Of a stretch of 10,807 nucleotides of DNA, positions 1-7,055 are shown one piece after another. The position numbers were made by a program, and so were the translations under genes. The DNA is from Chromatiaceae bacterium. GTDB taxonomy: Bacteria; Pseudomonadota; Gammaproteobacteria; Chromatiales; Chromatiaceae. Below the pieces are notes generated by a model that saw only the letters and a program-made list of their open reading frames with translations, had not been told where the DNA came from and did not search any database. Location of the stretch: assembly GCA_012962365.1 (NCBI GenBank), contig DTXR01000073.1, positions 1 through 10,807 of the forward strand. The letters are read 5' to 3'. The stretch's first letter is position 1. Each line of letters opens with the position of its first letter.

Positions 1-336
1 GGGATCGTTGATCAGGCCTTTCCAGCCCACGGTGGTGCGGGGTTTTTCGAAATACACGCGCATGACGATGAGCAGGTCGTCCGCGAGCCGTGTCTTCACC
101 TCCAGCAGCCGCCGGGCATAGTCCATCGCCGCCTCGGGATCATGAACCGAACAGGGGCCGATGACGACCAGCAGACGGTCGTCTTCACCGTGGAGAATGC
201 GGTGGATCTGCTGGCGGGTTTCGAAAACGGTTTTGGCGGCGGCTTCTGTGACAGGATATTTCTCATGCAACACGGCGGCAGGCACCACTTCCTGAGTGGC
301 GCGGATGCGCAGATTGTCTGTCGGATACTGTTGCAT
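1..336 (-). CDS. aroG: 3-deoxy-7-phosphoheptulonate (DAHP) synthase, AroG-like, N-terminal 112 residues (partial)
   Basis: DAHP synthase condenses phosphoenolpyruvate and erythrose 4-phosphate, the first step of the shikimate pathway to aromatic amino acids, in the cytoplasm. Read from the minus strand, the start is ATG at 334-336 and the frame is open to the left edge, so about two thirds of the usual ~350 residues lie outside. The family hallmarks are plain: RLLVVIGPCSVHDP (residues 54-67), with Cys62 at the place of the metal-binding Cys61 of E. coli AroG, and VMRVYFEKPRTTVGWKGLIN (91-110), containing the PEP-binding Arg/Lys. The N-terminus (DNLRI near residues 7-11, then VLHEKYP) resembles AroG more than AroF or AroH. 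Which amino acid inhibits it cannot be settled from this fragment. A weak AAGAGA-type ribosome site precedes the ATG. It follows the importer operon on the same strand but has its own promoter candidate. Confidence 0.93.
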   Translation of the reverse strand, partial: MQQYPTDNLRIRATQEVVPAAVLHEKYPVTEAAAKTVFETRQQIHRILHGEDDRLLVVIGPCSVHDPEAAMDYARRLLEVKTRLADDLLIVMRVYFEKPRTTVGWKGLINDP

Positions 337-370
337 GAGTCTGTCTCTTCGATCGCTTGCGAAGCGGTTG

Positions 371-400
371 ATTATAGCTCCTCGCGGGGATCGCGCTCAA
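371..400 (-). promoter_or_regulatory. sigma70-like promoter for the DAHP synthase gene
   Basis: On the minus strand there is a perfect TATAAT at 371-376 and TTGAGC (four of six consensus bases) at 395-400, with an 18-base spacer. The -35 box overlaps the oppF stop codon (397-399). Transcription would start near 364, giving a leader of about 28 bases before the ATG at 336. I see no TyrR- or TrpR-type operator. The DAHP synthase gene may therefore be transcribed independently of the importer operon, although read-through is possible because no terminator is visible after oppF. Confidence 0.6.
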
Positions 401-1368
401 TACAGATAACAGGCGACCTCGTGGGAGGCACCGTTTTCATTCAGGTTTTTCAATTCCGGCATCGCTTCCTCACAGACCGGCATGGCGTCAGGACAACGGG
501 TGCGGAAAGGGCAGCCGGATGGTGGATGCAGGGGTGAAGGGACGTCACCCTGAAGGATGGTGCGGTCGGATTTCGTGTCCGGATCCGGCATGGGGATGGC
601 TGACAGCAAAGCTTTGGTATAAGGATGCAGAGGTTTGCGGTACAGGTCCGTGGAAGATGCGATTTCCACCAGCTTGCCCAGATACATGACGCCGATCTGA
701 TGGCTGATGTGCTGCACTACCGCCAGGTCATGGGAAATGAACAGGAAGGAGATATGCAGCTCTCGCTGCAGGCGTGCGATGAGATTCAGCACCTGGGACT
801 GCACGGATACGTCGAGGGCGGACACGGCCTCGTCGGCGACGATGAATTTTGGATCCAGGGTCAGGGCCCGGGCGATTCCGATGCGCTGGCGTTGACCTCC
901 TGAGAATTCGTGGGGGTAGCGGTGCAGCACGTTGGCGCGCATGCCCACGATGTCCAGCAGTTCCAGCACTTTTTTCTTGCGCGATGCTGCATCACCGATG
1001 CGGTGGATTTCCAGAGGTTCAAGCAGGGTCTGCATCACCGTACGTCTCGGGGAAAGTGAGGCATAGGGGTCCTGAAAAATGATCTGCATGTCCTTCCGGT
1101 GCGCCACCAGCTCCTTCCGGTTCAGGGATGTGATGTCCGTGCCGCCCAGCCGGATTTCTCCTCCGGTGGGCTCATGCAGACGCAGGATGGCTCGTCCCAG
1201 GGTGGATTTTCCGCAGCCGGATTCTCCTACCAGGCCGAAGGTATGGCCTTTGGGAATCGTAAAGCTCACATCGTCCACGGCTTTCAGCTGGCCCACGACA
1301 TGTCGGAAGAAACCTCCCTTGATAGGGAAGTGTTTTTTCAGGTTTTTTACTTCCAGCAGGGTACTCAT
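397..1368 (-). CDS. oppF: Oligopeptide/dipeptide ABC transporter ATP-binding protein (OppF/DppF type)
   Basis: One of the two cytoplasmic ATPases that drive peptide import through the OppB-OppC channel. The 323 residues are normal for the family. Visible motifs are Walker A GESGCGKS (48-55), Q-loop IIFQDPYASL (96-105), ABC signature FSGGQRQ (155-161), Walker B FIVADE (175-180) and the switch His213 in FISHDL. The C-terminal oligopeptide-transporter extension carries Cys286, Cys292, Cys299 and Cys320. This four-cysteine pattern is common in the family and is linked in recent work to an iron-sulfur cluster. The early LKKHFPIKGGFF and ASLSPRRTV segments are typical of the F subunit rather than the D subunit. 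The start ATG (1366-1368) overlaps the stop of oppD as ATGA, so translation is probably coupled; GGGAAG about 6 bases upstream can serve as ribosome site. The substrate could be di- or oligopeptides. Confidence 0.93.
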   Translation of the reverse strand: MSTLLEVKNLKKHFPIKGGFFRHVVGQLKAVDDVSFTIPKGHTFGLVGESGCGKSTLGRAILRLHEPTGGEIRLGGTDITSLNRKELVAHRKDMQIIFQDPYASLSPRRTVMQTLLEPLEIHRIGDAASRKKKVLELLDIVGMRANVLHRYPHEFSGGQRQRIGIARALTLDPKFIVADEAVSALDVSVQSQVLNLIARLQRELHISFLFISHDLAVVQHISHQIGVMYLGKLVEIASSTDLYRKPLHPYTKALLSAIPMPDPDTKSDRTILQGDVPSPLHPPSGCPFRTRCPDAMPVCEEAMPELKNLNENGASHEVACYLY

Positions 1369-2354
1369 GCGTTACTTCCCGCAGCAGGGTTGGGGTGATA
1401 ACAGGCAACGGCCTGATTGTTTTGCCATTCTAGGGGCGGCTCTTGCTGGTGGCAGGCAGCGTCCGCCTTGTAACAGCGATCCACGAAACGGCAGCCGGCG
1501 GGCAGGTGCAGCAGATCCGGTACGGTGCCGGGAATGGTGGGCAGCTCGTCCAGCTTTTCCTCGCGGATACGGGGAATGGATTTGAGTAAGCCTTCCGAAT
1601 ACGGATGCCGGGGCGCCTGAAAGAGAGGCTGGATGGCGGATTCTTCCGCGATTCTGCCGGCGTACATGACGACAGCCCGGCTGCAGGACTGCGCCACGAC
1701 ACCCAGGTCATGGGTGACCAGAACCACCGATGTGCCCAGTTCGTCCTGCAGCTTGACCATCTGTTCCAGCACCTGGGCTTGGGTAGTGACGTCCAGGGCA
1801 GTGGTGGGTTCGTCGGCCAGCAGTAGTTTGGGATTGCAGGACAGCGCCATGCCGATCATCACCCGCTGGCGCATGCCGCCGGACATCTGGTGCGGGTATT
1901 CGTCGATGCGCTTCTGTGGCGACGGGATGCCCACCAGTGCCAGCATTTCGATGGCGCGGTTGCGGGCCTGTTTGCGCGTCATGCCCTGGTGGCGCATCAG
2001 CACATCGGTCATTTGCGTGGCGATGGTGAATACCGGGTTCAGGGCGGTCATGGGTTCCTGGAAGATCATGGAGATCTCCTTGCCACGGATGTGCCGGTAG
2101 TCGGATTCGGACAGGCCCACCAGTTCCCGCCCTTCCAGTTTGATGCTGCCGGAGACGATGCGTCCCGGGGGCGAGGGAATCAAACCCAGGATGGCCAGAG
2201 AGGTCACCGATTTGCCGCAACCGGACTCGCCTACCAGCCCCAGGGTCTCGCCGGGCATGATGTCGAAGGTTACGCCGTCGATGGCGCGCACGATACCGCG
2301 CTGGGTGGAGAATTCGATGACCAGGTCTTTTACGCTGAGCAGGGGCTGGGTCAT
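1365..2354 (-). CDS. oppD: Oligopeptide/dipeptide ABC transporter ATP-binding protein (OppD/DppD type)
   Basis: The partner ATPase of OppF in the peptide importer. I place the start at ATG 2352-2354 (protein MTQPLLSVKDL, 329 residues). GGAG lies about 7 bases upstream, and the longer frame from 2402 adds 16 residues not typical of the family and would absorb the hairpin at 2378-2403. Motifs are Walker A GESGCGKS (42-49), Q-loop MIFQEPMTALNP (96-107), signature MSGGMRQ (157-163), Walker B LLLADEPT (177-184) and His215 in VTHDL. The MSGGMRQRVMIGMAL signature and the EPMTALNP Q-loop are characteristic of D subunits. Its C-terminal domain also has four spaced cysteines (288, 294, 301, 318). It lies 67 bases after oppC, the only real gap in the operon, and overlaps oppF by 4 bases. 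Confidence 0.93.
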   Translation of the reverse strand: MTQPLLSVKDLVIEFSTQRGIVRAIDGVTFDIMPGETLGLVGESGCGKSVTSLAILGLIPSPPGRIVSGSIKLEGRELVGLSESDYRHIRGKEISMIFQEPMTALNPVFTIATQMTDVLMRHQGMTRKQARNRAIEMLALVGIPSPQKRIDEYPHQMSGGMRQRVMIGMALSCNPKLLLADEPTTALDVTTQAQVLEQMVKLQDELGTSVVLVTHDLGVVAQSCSRAVVMYAGRIAEESAIQPLFQAPRHPYSEGLLKSIPRIREEKLDELPTIPGTVPDLLHLPAGCRFVDRCYKADAACHQQEPPLEWQNNQAVACYHPNPAAGSNA

Positions 2355-2377
2355 TTCCAATCTCCATCGGTGGGTGG

Positions 2378-2403
2378 GATGGGCAAAGGGGCGCGAGCCC
2401 ATC
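2378..2403 (-). other. Hairpin in the oppC-oppD gap
   Basis: The 67-base gap (2355-2421) contains a perfect 7-bp inverted repeat, GATGGGC at 2378-2384 and GCCCATC at 2397-2403, around a 12-base loop; an alternative GGGC/GCCC tetraloop stem overlaps it. No T-tract follows on the minus strand, so it is not a standard terminator. It could mark an RNA processing or stability boundary between the membrane part and the ATPase part of the operon. No function is shown. Confidence 0.4.
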
Positions 2404-2421
2404 TACTCGATGAATTCAGAA

Positions 2422-3309
2422 TCATGCGCTCACCTTCTTCGGATCCAGTGCATCCTGCAGGGAATCGGAAAACATGTTGAACGCCATCACCAGCACGAAC
2501 AGGAAGGTGGAGGCGGTGAGGAAGTTGGAATAGTGTCCGGCCTGCACCTCCTGGGTGGATTCGGCGATCATCAACCCCCAGGACACGCCGTCTACCACGC
2601 CCAGTCCCAGGAAACTCAGAATGACCTCGGACTTGATGGCGCCGACGAACACGATGGTGGCCTGCACCAGCAAAATATGGAAGGTATTGGGCATGATATG
2701 GCGGAATATGATCTTGCCCTGGGGCAGGCCGATGGCACGGGCGGCTTCCACGAATTCGAAATTCTTCAGTTTGATCACTTCTCCGCGAACCAGGCGGGCG
2801 GTAGTCGTCCAGAACGTGGCGATCATGGCGATGTGCATGGAATAGGGGTAGCCCTGCAGGGCATAGGCGATGGCCGCCACGAACAGATAGAACGGGATGG
2901 AATCGAGTACACCCATGAGCCACAGTATCAGTTCGTCCACCCAACTGTTGGTGAAATAGCCGGAGAGGGCGCCGAGTATGCCGCCCAGGATGGTGGACAG
3001 GATCGCCACCACCATGCCCACCTCGAAAGCTGTCTTGGTGCTGTAGATGGCGCGTGAGTAGATGTCCTGGCCGATGATATTGGTGCCCAGCCAGTGTTCG
3101 GGGCTGGGGCCGGCCCACATATCGCCTCCGACGTTGCTCCAGCCCGAGCCCCACAATCCCGCCCAGACGCCCAGGGCGATGAACATGAAGAAAATGACCA
3201 CGCCCAGCGCAATCATGCCGGTGCGGTCACGGCGGAACTTGTACCAGGCCTTGCCCCACAGGGACTCACTTTCCTTCGGCAGGCTTGTTTCTTCGGCCAG
3301 CGTGTTCAT
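2422..3309 (-). CDS. oppC: Oligopeptide/dipeptide ABC transporter permease (OppC/DppC type)
   Basis: Inner-membrane channel subunit that pairs with OppB. At 295 residues it is the usual size. An OppC_N-type segment (LWGKAWYKFRRDRTGMIALG, about 17-36) leads into the first membrane helix (about 31-52). The hallmark HWLGTNIIGQDIYSR (72-86) follows, then the transport core with predicted helices near 95-117, 126-150, 158-175, 212-236 and 264-283. The ATPase-contact EAA-type loop is EFVEAARAIGLPQGKIIFRHIMPN (185-208). The start ATG at 3307-3309 overlaps the oppB stop as ATGA. I see no clear ribosome site, so coupling to oppB translation is likely. The protein ends LQDALDPKKVSA, typical of OppC C-termini. 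Confidence 0.93.
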   Translation of the reverse strand: MNTLAEETSLPKESESLWGKAWYKFRRDRTGMIALGVVIFFMFIALGVWAGLWGSGWSNVGGDMWAGPSPEHWLGTNIIGQDIYSRAIYSTKTAFEVGMVVAILSTILGGILGALSGYFTNSWVDELILWLMGVLDSIPFYLFVAAIAYALQGYPYSMHIAMIATFWTTTARLVRGEVIKLKNFEFVEAARAIGLPQGKIIFRHIMPNTFHILLVQATIVFVGAIKSEVILSFLGLGVVDGVSWGLMIAESTQEVQAGHYSNFLTASTFLFVLVMAFNMFSDSLQDALDPKKVSA

Positions 3310-4259
3310 TTCAGGGATACCCGTGGATCAACCAGTTTGTAGAAGATGTCGTTGAGGATCAGTACGATGACAAACAGCACGGCTGTAATACCGACGACCG
3401 CTTTCAGTATGGGCTGGTCGCCGGTGGTAATGGCATCGAAGGTGACCTTGCCCACGCCTGGGATGCCAAAATAGCTTTCCACCAGCAGAGAGCCGGAGAT
3501 CACCACCAAGGGAATGGAGAACATGATGCGGGTGATGATGGGGATCATCGCATTCTTCAGTATGTGCTTGAACAACAGCTCGCCGGGCGGCGTGCCGAAG
3601 GCCTTGGCCGTGCGCACATGGTCGCGGCCCATTTCCTCCACGATCACCGCCCGGTAGAAACGGGTGTTGTAGCCCAGGGCGACGAATACCGTGGCCAGTG
3701 TGGGCACGGTGATATAGCGCAGGTAGTCCCAGAAGCTGTAGACGTTCCAGCCACGCACCGGGAACCAACCCAGTCCGTCATTGGAAGAGAGCAGTATCTG
3801 GAAGGCGATGATGACGATGAGGAAGCTCACGCTCATGCCCACTACCGAGCCGCCCATGATCAGCTTGTCGAGCCAGTGGCCGCGGTAATAGGCAGCCACC
3901 AGCGCCAGGGCGATCCCCAGCAGATTGCCCAGCACGAAGCCGGGGGTGATCAGCGCCAGGGAAATGGGCACGGTGCGTTTCAGGATGCTGTTCACCCGCT
4001 CGCCGGTGGAATCTGAATAGCCGAAATCGAAGGTCGCCAGCTCTTTCAAGTATTCCAGATAGCGGGCGACGAAAGGTTTGTCATAGCCCAGTTGATGGCG
4101 GATTTCCTGTATCTGTTCCTCTGTGGCGTTCTTACCCACCAGTTCATAGGTTTTGTCCGGACCGAAATAGACCATCAGCAGAAAGCTGATCAGGGTCACG
4201 CCGATGATCAGGGGAATGCCCGTAATGAATTTGCGCAGAGCGTACTGGAGCATCTCCAT
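3306..4259 (-). CDS. oppB: Oligopeptide/dipeptide ABC transporter permease (OppB/DppB type)
   Basis: Inner-membrane channel subunit of the peptide importer, 317 residues. The N-terminal helix (about 9-32) is followed by a periplasmic loop containing the family pattern of a helix ending LGYDKPFVARYLEYL (57-71) and DFGYSDSTGERV (78-89). Helices follow near 98-124, 134-157, 183-198, 242-263 and 286-308. The cytoplasmic EAA-type loop is about 214-240 (DHVRTAKAFG...HILKNAMIP), and ESYFGIPGVGK (261-271) is a strong B-subunit signature. The C-terminus DPRVSLK is also typical. The start ATG at 4257-4259 shares one base with the oppA stop (TAATG). A strong GAGGAGG lies about 10 bases upstream inside oppA, and Met3 at 4253 is a less likely start. 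Confidence 0.94.
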   Translation of the reverse strand: MEMLQYALRKFITGIPLIIGVTLISFLLMVYFGPDKTYELVGKNATEEQIQEIRHQLGYDKPFVARYLEYLKELATFDFGYSDSTGERVNSILKRTVPISLALITPGFVLGNLLGIALALVAAYYRGHWLDKLIMGGSVVGMSVSFLIVIIAFQILLSSNDGLGWFPVRGWNVYSFWDYLRYITVPTLATVFVALGYNTRFYRAVIVEEMGRDHVRTAKAFGTPPGELLFKHILKNAMIPIITRIMFSIPLVVISGSLLVESYFGIPGVGKVTFDAITTGDQPILKAVVGITAVLFVIVLILNDIFYKLVDPRVSLK

Positions 4260-6049
4260 TACTTTCCGGCCTCCTCGATATCCACGTACTTGAGATGGAA
4301 GCCGCCGACGATGGAACGGTCGGGGTAGCTCACCACATTCTTGTGCCAGAGGAGGATTTCCTGCCGGGACAAACCGGATATGGTGACGCAGGAATCAAGG
4401 ACGATCTGATTCATTCTTCTGTACAGTTTGGTGCGTTCGGGTGAAGGTTGCATGACGGCGCTCTGTTCATACAGACGGTTGTATTCTGGGTCGTTGAAAT
4501 TGGCGTTGTTGGAGCCGGGAGAGCCATTGGGACCATAAAACAGCTGCAGGGTGTTCTCCGCGTCGGGATAATCCAGCCCCCAGCCCATGCCCACGATCTT
4601 GATTTTCGCTTGCTTCACGGCTTTGTTGAAATCACCAAAGGAGGCGTAGGAATCAAAAACAATCTTCTCCTTGGGGTAGCCGATTTTCGTCAGCCAGCCG
4701 CGGTATTGTTCGAAGATCTGGCGGGTATCCACCTGAGCGACACCGCCATAGGTGAGGGTGGGCAGCTTGTCGGCAGTCCAGCCGGCCTCTTCCAGAAGTT
4801 TTTTGCCTTTTTCCGGGCTGTATTCCAGGCTGTCTTTAGGGCCATCCGGGTCATATTCGGGGACAACGGGCGGAATGATGCCGGGAAAAATCACGCCCAT
4901 GTCGTTGTAGAAGCGTTTGTTTCGTTCATGCCAGTTGAAGGCATAGCGAATGGCGCAGCGCAGGGCATGGTTCATTTCTTCCCGCCGCTTGTCCTTGTTG
5001 TAACCGATTTCCGGATCGGCCATGTTGAAATCTGTATGCACGAAACCGGTTTCGATGCCGCTGGTCATGAAAAAACGCTGGGCATATTCTGGCTTGAGCA
5101 GGACGTTGGGCTGTTTCCTGGCCAGCACATCATCCAGCAGTTCCTTGGGAATGCCGGCGTACTGGATTTCATCGCCCTTGGTGAAGGAGTTCCACCGCGA
5201 CAGGGATTCCTGAATGAAATGGATTTCCAGGCGATCGACCAGGGGGGGTGCCCTGCCTTCGATCTTCTCGATGCCAAATTTGCCATGAATGGCTTCGTCA
5301 TAACCTTCATAGGCCAGGTCGATGGGCTCTTTGCGGTATTTTGGATTCCTGACCAGTACGGCACGCACTGAATCGAAGGTCTGCAGCCTGAAAGGCCCGG
5401 AGCCCACGGGCCGCACGGAGAATTCCCGCCCGTAGTAGTTTACGGCTTCATGGGGCACGATGGCGGAATAACCCTGGGCCAGGGTATGCACCAGTTGGGG
5501 GAAGGGCTTGTTGAGAATGATCCGGATGGTATAGCGATCCAGGGCTTTGAGGCCTTCCACTTCCTTGTCATAGTCCGAACCGGCCTGTTTCCAGTCAGCC
5601 ATACCCTTGATGCGCCCGGACCAGAACCAGCTGCCCTGGGAGCGGGTTTTCGGATCGAAATGCCGCTTCAGGGAATAGACGAAATCTGCTGCGGTCAACT
5701 CCCTGCCCTTGCCGTCGGGAAACGCCGGATCGTCGGTGAATTCCACGCCTTTCTTGATGCGAATAGTGTAGGTCAGGCCATCTTCCGACACGTCCGGCAT
5801 GGCCGCGGCGAGGTTGGGTTTGATCTGGTAGGGGCGGGCCAGATATTTATAGGAATAGAGCGTGTCGTAGATATTCACTACCACATGATTGGCGTAGATG
5901 GTGGCGCTTTGTGCCGGATCCAGGCTGGTAGGTGAGCCGTTCAGCGAATGACGGTAGACCTTCATGCCTGTGGTTTTCGGGCCATCGGAGCAGCCTCCCG
6001 CTAGCAAGAGGGATGATAAGAACAGCAGGGCGCAGGCTCGTATGATCAT
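4259..6049 (-). CDS. oppA: Peptide ABC transporter substrate-binding lipoprotein (family 5)
   Basis: Captures peptides outside the inner membrane and hands them to OppBC. The 596-residue precursor begins MIIRACALLFLSSLLLAGGC, a lipoprotein signal with lipobox LAGG and lipidated Cys20. Residue +2 is Ser, which does not look like an inner-membrane retention signal. The mature part shows family-5 features: SLDPAQS (42-48), YDTLY (61-65), the LTYTIRIKKGVEFTDDP segment (92-108), LTAADFVYSLKR (118-129), VGSGPFRL (215-222), and a C-terminal lobe with WGLDYPDAENTLQLFYGPNG (490-509) and NDPEYNRLYEQ (519-529). It is longer than E. coli OppA/DppA (about 535), and the exact substrate is unknown. ATG at 6047-6049 is the only plausible start, because an in-frame stop lies 18 bases upstream; the ribosome site is weak. 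It is the first gene of the importer operon, transcribed away from rnm. Confidence 0.92.
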   Translation of the reverse strand: MIIRACALLFLSSLLLAGGCSDGPKTTGMKVYRHSLNGSPTSLDPAQSATIYANHVVVNIYDTLYSYKYLARPYQIKPNLAAAMPDVSEDGLTYTIRIKKGVEFTDDPAFPDGKGRELTAADFVYSLKRHFDPKTRSQGSWFWSGRIKGMADWKQAGSDYDKEVEGLKALDRYTIRIILNKPFPQLVHTLAQGYSAIVPHEAVNYYGREFSVRPVGSGPFRLQTFDSVRAVLVRNPKYRKEPIDLAYEGYDEAIHGKFGIEKIEGRAPPLVDRLEIHFIQESLSRWNSFTKGDEIQYAGIPKELLDDVLARKQPNVLLKPEYAQRFFMTSGIETGFVHTDFNMADPEIGYNKDKRREEMNHALRCAIRYAFNWHERNKRFYNDMGVIFPGIIPPVVPEYDPDGPKDSLEYSPEKGKKLLEEAGWTADKLPTLTYGGVAQVDTRQIFEQYRGWLTKIGYPKEKIVFDSYASFGDFNKAVKQAKIKIVGMGWGLDYPDAENTLQLFYGPNGSPGSNNANFNDPEYNRLYEQSAVMQPSPERTKLYRRMNQIVLDSCVTISGLSRQEILLWHKNVVSYPDRSIVGGFHLKYVDIEEAGK

Positions 6050-6084
6050 GGATGATTGTGGCAGTCAGACGATAACAGTGCGCG

Positions 6085-6113
6085 AGTATAACGGGTTCAT
6101 TGGCAAGGGAAAA
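6085..6113 (-). promoter_or_regulatory. Candidate promoter of the importer operon
   Basis: On the minus strand, TATACT (five of six consensus bases) at 6085-6090 is preceded by a 17-base spacer and a weak -35, TTTTCC, at 6108-6113. The predicted start near 6078 would leave a leader of about 29 bases before oppA. The -35 sits inside the left arm of the inverted repeat at 6107-6144, which suggests control by a bound protein. The weak -35 makes this tentative. Confidence 0.4.
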
Positions 6114-6144
6114 TCGCTTTTTGCTGTCTTCGCGCGCTTTTCCC
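6107..6144. promoter_or_regulatory. Inverted repeat in the divergent control region, possible operator
   Basis: GGGAAAATCGC at 6107-6117 and GCGCTTTTCCC at 6134-6144 are reverse complements except at one position, separated by 16 bases. The left arm covers the candidate -35 of the importer operon. The region (6050-6223, 174 bases) is AT-rich and separates two divergent transcription units, a usual place for a shared regulator site. No regulator gene is in the window and the bound protein is unknown. Confidence 0.4.
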
Positions 6145-6162
6145 GTTTCAGGGTTATTGTTT

Positions 6163-6190
6163 TTGACGGGTGGACAGGGAATCTTTTATT
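6163..6190 (+). promoter_or_regulatory. Candidate promoter of the rnm-yciO cluster
   Basis: TTGACG (five of six) at 6163-6168 is followed after 16 bases by TTTATT (four of six) at 6185-6190. The start would be near 6197, giving a short AT-rich leader. An alternative -10, TAAAAT at 6210-6215, would place the start about 2-3 bases before the ATG at 6224, making the message nearly leaderless. No Shine-Dalgarno sequence is seen before the ATG in either case. Confidence 0.4.
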
Positions 6191-6223
6191 TCCGGGTTGA
6201 TAATAATGATAAAATAATCGGCC

Positions 6224-7054
6224 ATGTCGCTGAAATATGATCTTCACAGTCATTCCACGGTTTCCGATGGTACCCTGACGCCTGCCCAGTTGGTCAACCT
6301 GGCGGCGGATGCCGGGGTGAATGTGCTTGCGCTTACGGATCACGACAATGTTTCCGGCGTTGCCGAAGCCAGCGCGGCAGCCGAAGAAAGGGATATGCGT
6401 ATTGTTCCCGGTGTAGAGATATCCGTCAGCTGGAACGGGCACACGGTGCATATTCTGGGCTTGAATGTTGATCCTGAAAACCCCATTTTGCGACAGGGTC
6501 TGCAGGCACTTTGCGACTACCGTCATTGGCGGGCGCGGGAGATTGGGCGCAGGTTGGGCAGGAAAGGCATCGGGAATGCCTATGAAGGCGCCTGTGAACT
6601 GGCTACGGGGGCGCTGGTGGGTCGCTTGCACTTTGCCCGTTTTCTGGTGCAGCAGGGATATGCGAAGGACATAAAAGAAGTCTTCCGAAAATTCCTGGTG
6701 GCCGGCAAACCGGGGTACGTATGTGGCGACTGGGCAGCGCTTGATGAAGCCCTGGGGTGGATCGAGGCGGCAGGTGGCATGGCTGTGATTGCCCATCCTG
6801 CCCGCTACAACATGACCCGGGGCAAGCTGCGGCGCCTGATCGGTGAATTCCGTGAGTTGGGCGGCAGGGGGCTGGAGGTTGTTTCCGGCAGCCACAGCAA
6901 GGATGAGTATTTCACCATGGCCCGTCATGCGAAGGATTTTGGCCTGCTGTCCTCCGCAGGTTCGGATTTTCACGGGCCGGAAAATCCCTGGGTCAACCTG
7001 GGCAAACTGCCCGAGTTGCCGCCGGGTTGTGATCCGGTATGGAAGCATTTTTGA
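6224..7054 (+). CDS. rnm: PHP-domain phosphoesterase, RNase AM / 3',5'-nucleotide bisphosphate phosphatase-like
   Basis: It matches E. coli YciV (RNase AM, formerly TrpH), a cytoplasmic 5'-to-3' exonuclease and phosphatase that trims 5' ends of structured RNAs and hydrolyses 3',5'-bisphosphate nucleotides. The 276 residues form one PHP domain with all expected metal ligands in order: DLHSH (His8, His10), SDGTL (Asp15), TDHDN (Asp39, His40, Asp41), PGVEIS (Glu65), His76 in HTVHILGLN, AHPARYN (His191) and SDFHGP (Asp248, His250). GRLHFARFLV (133-142) and GKPGYV (161-166) are also shared with YciV. ATG 6224 places the first motif at residue 6, as expected. There is no Shine-Dalgarno sequence before it. 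It heads the rightward cluster, and its stop lies one base before yciO, a pairing also known from other gammaproteobacteria. Confidence 0.92.
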   Translation: MSLKYDLHSHSTVSDGTLTPAQLVNLAADAGVNVLALTDHDNVSGVAEASAAAEERDMRIVPGVEISVSWNGHTVHILGLNVDPENPILRQGLQALCDYRHWRAREIGRRLGRKGIGNAYEGACELATGALVGRLHFARFLVQQGYAKDIKEVFRKFLVAGKPGYVCGDWAALDEALGWIEAAGGMAVIAHPARYNMTRGKLRRLIGEFRELGGRGLEVVSGSHSKDEYFTMARHAKDFGLLSSAGSDFHGPENPWVNLGKLPELPPGCDPVWKHF

Positions 7055-7055
7055 T

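Noticed and set aside
340..367. CGCTT/AAGCG small inverted repeat between oppF and the DAHP synthase gene, considered as a terminator
   Set aside because: The stem is only 5 bp with no T-tract on the minus strand, and it lies in the leader downstream of the promoter.
2355..2402. Extended oppD start at 2402
   Set aside because: The extra 16 residues do not resemble OppD N-termini, and a better ribosome site precedes ATG 2352-2354.
2140..3057. Long plus-strand open frame across oppD and oppC
   Set aside because: It is antisense to two well-conserved transporter genes and rich in Gly, His, Gln and Asp, typical of reverse reading of membrane-protein codons.
6065..7048. A 327-codon open frame on the minus strand opposite rnm
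   Set aside because: It is antisense to a gene with all PHP metal ligands. Its translation is His/Gln/Arg-rich with no recognisable motif, as expected for a shadow frame.
6843..7055. Extended yciO reading frame beginning inside rnm
   Set aside because: YciO similarity begins exactly at ATG 7056 and gives the expected 206 residues. The upstream part is a shifted reading of rnm.
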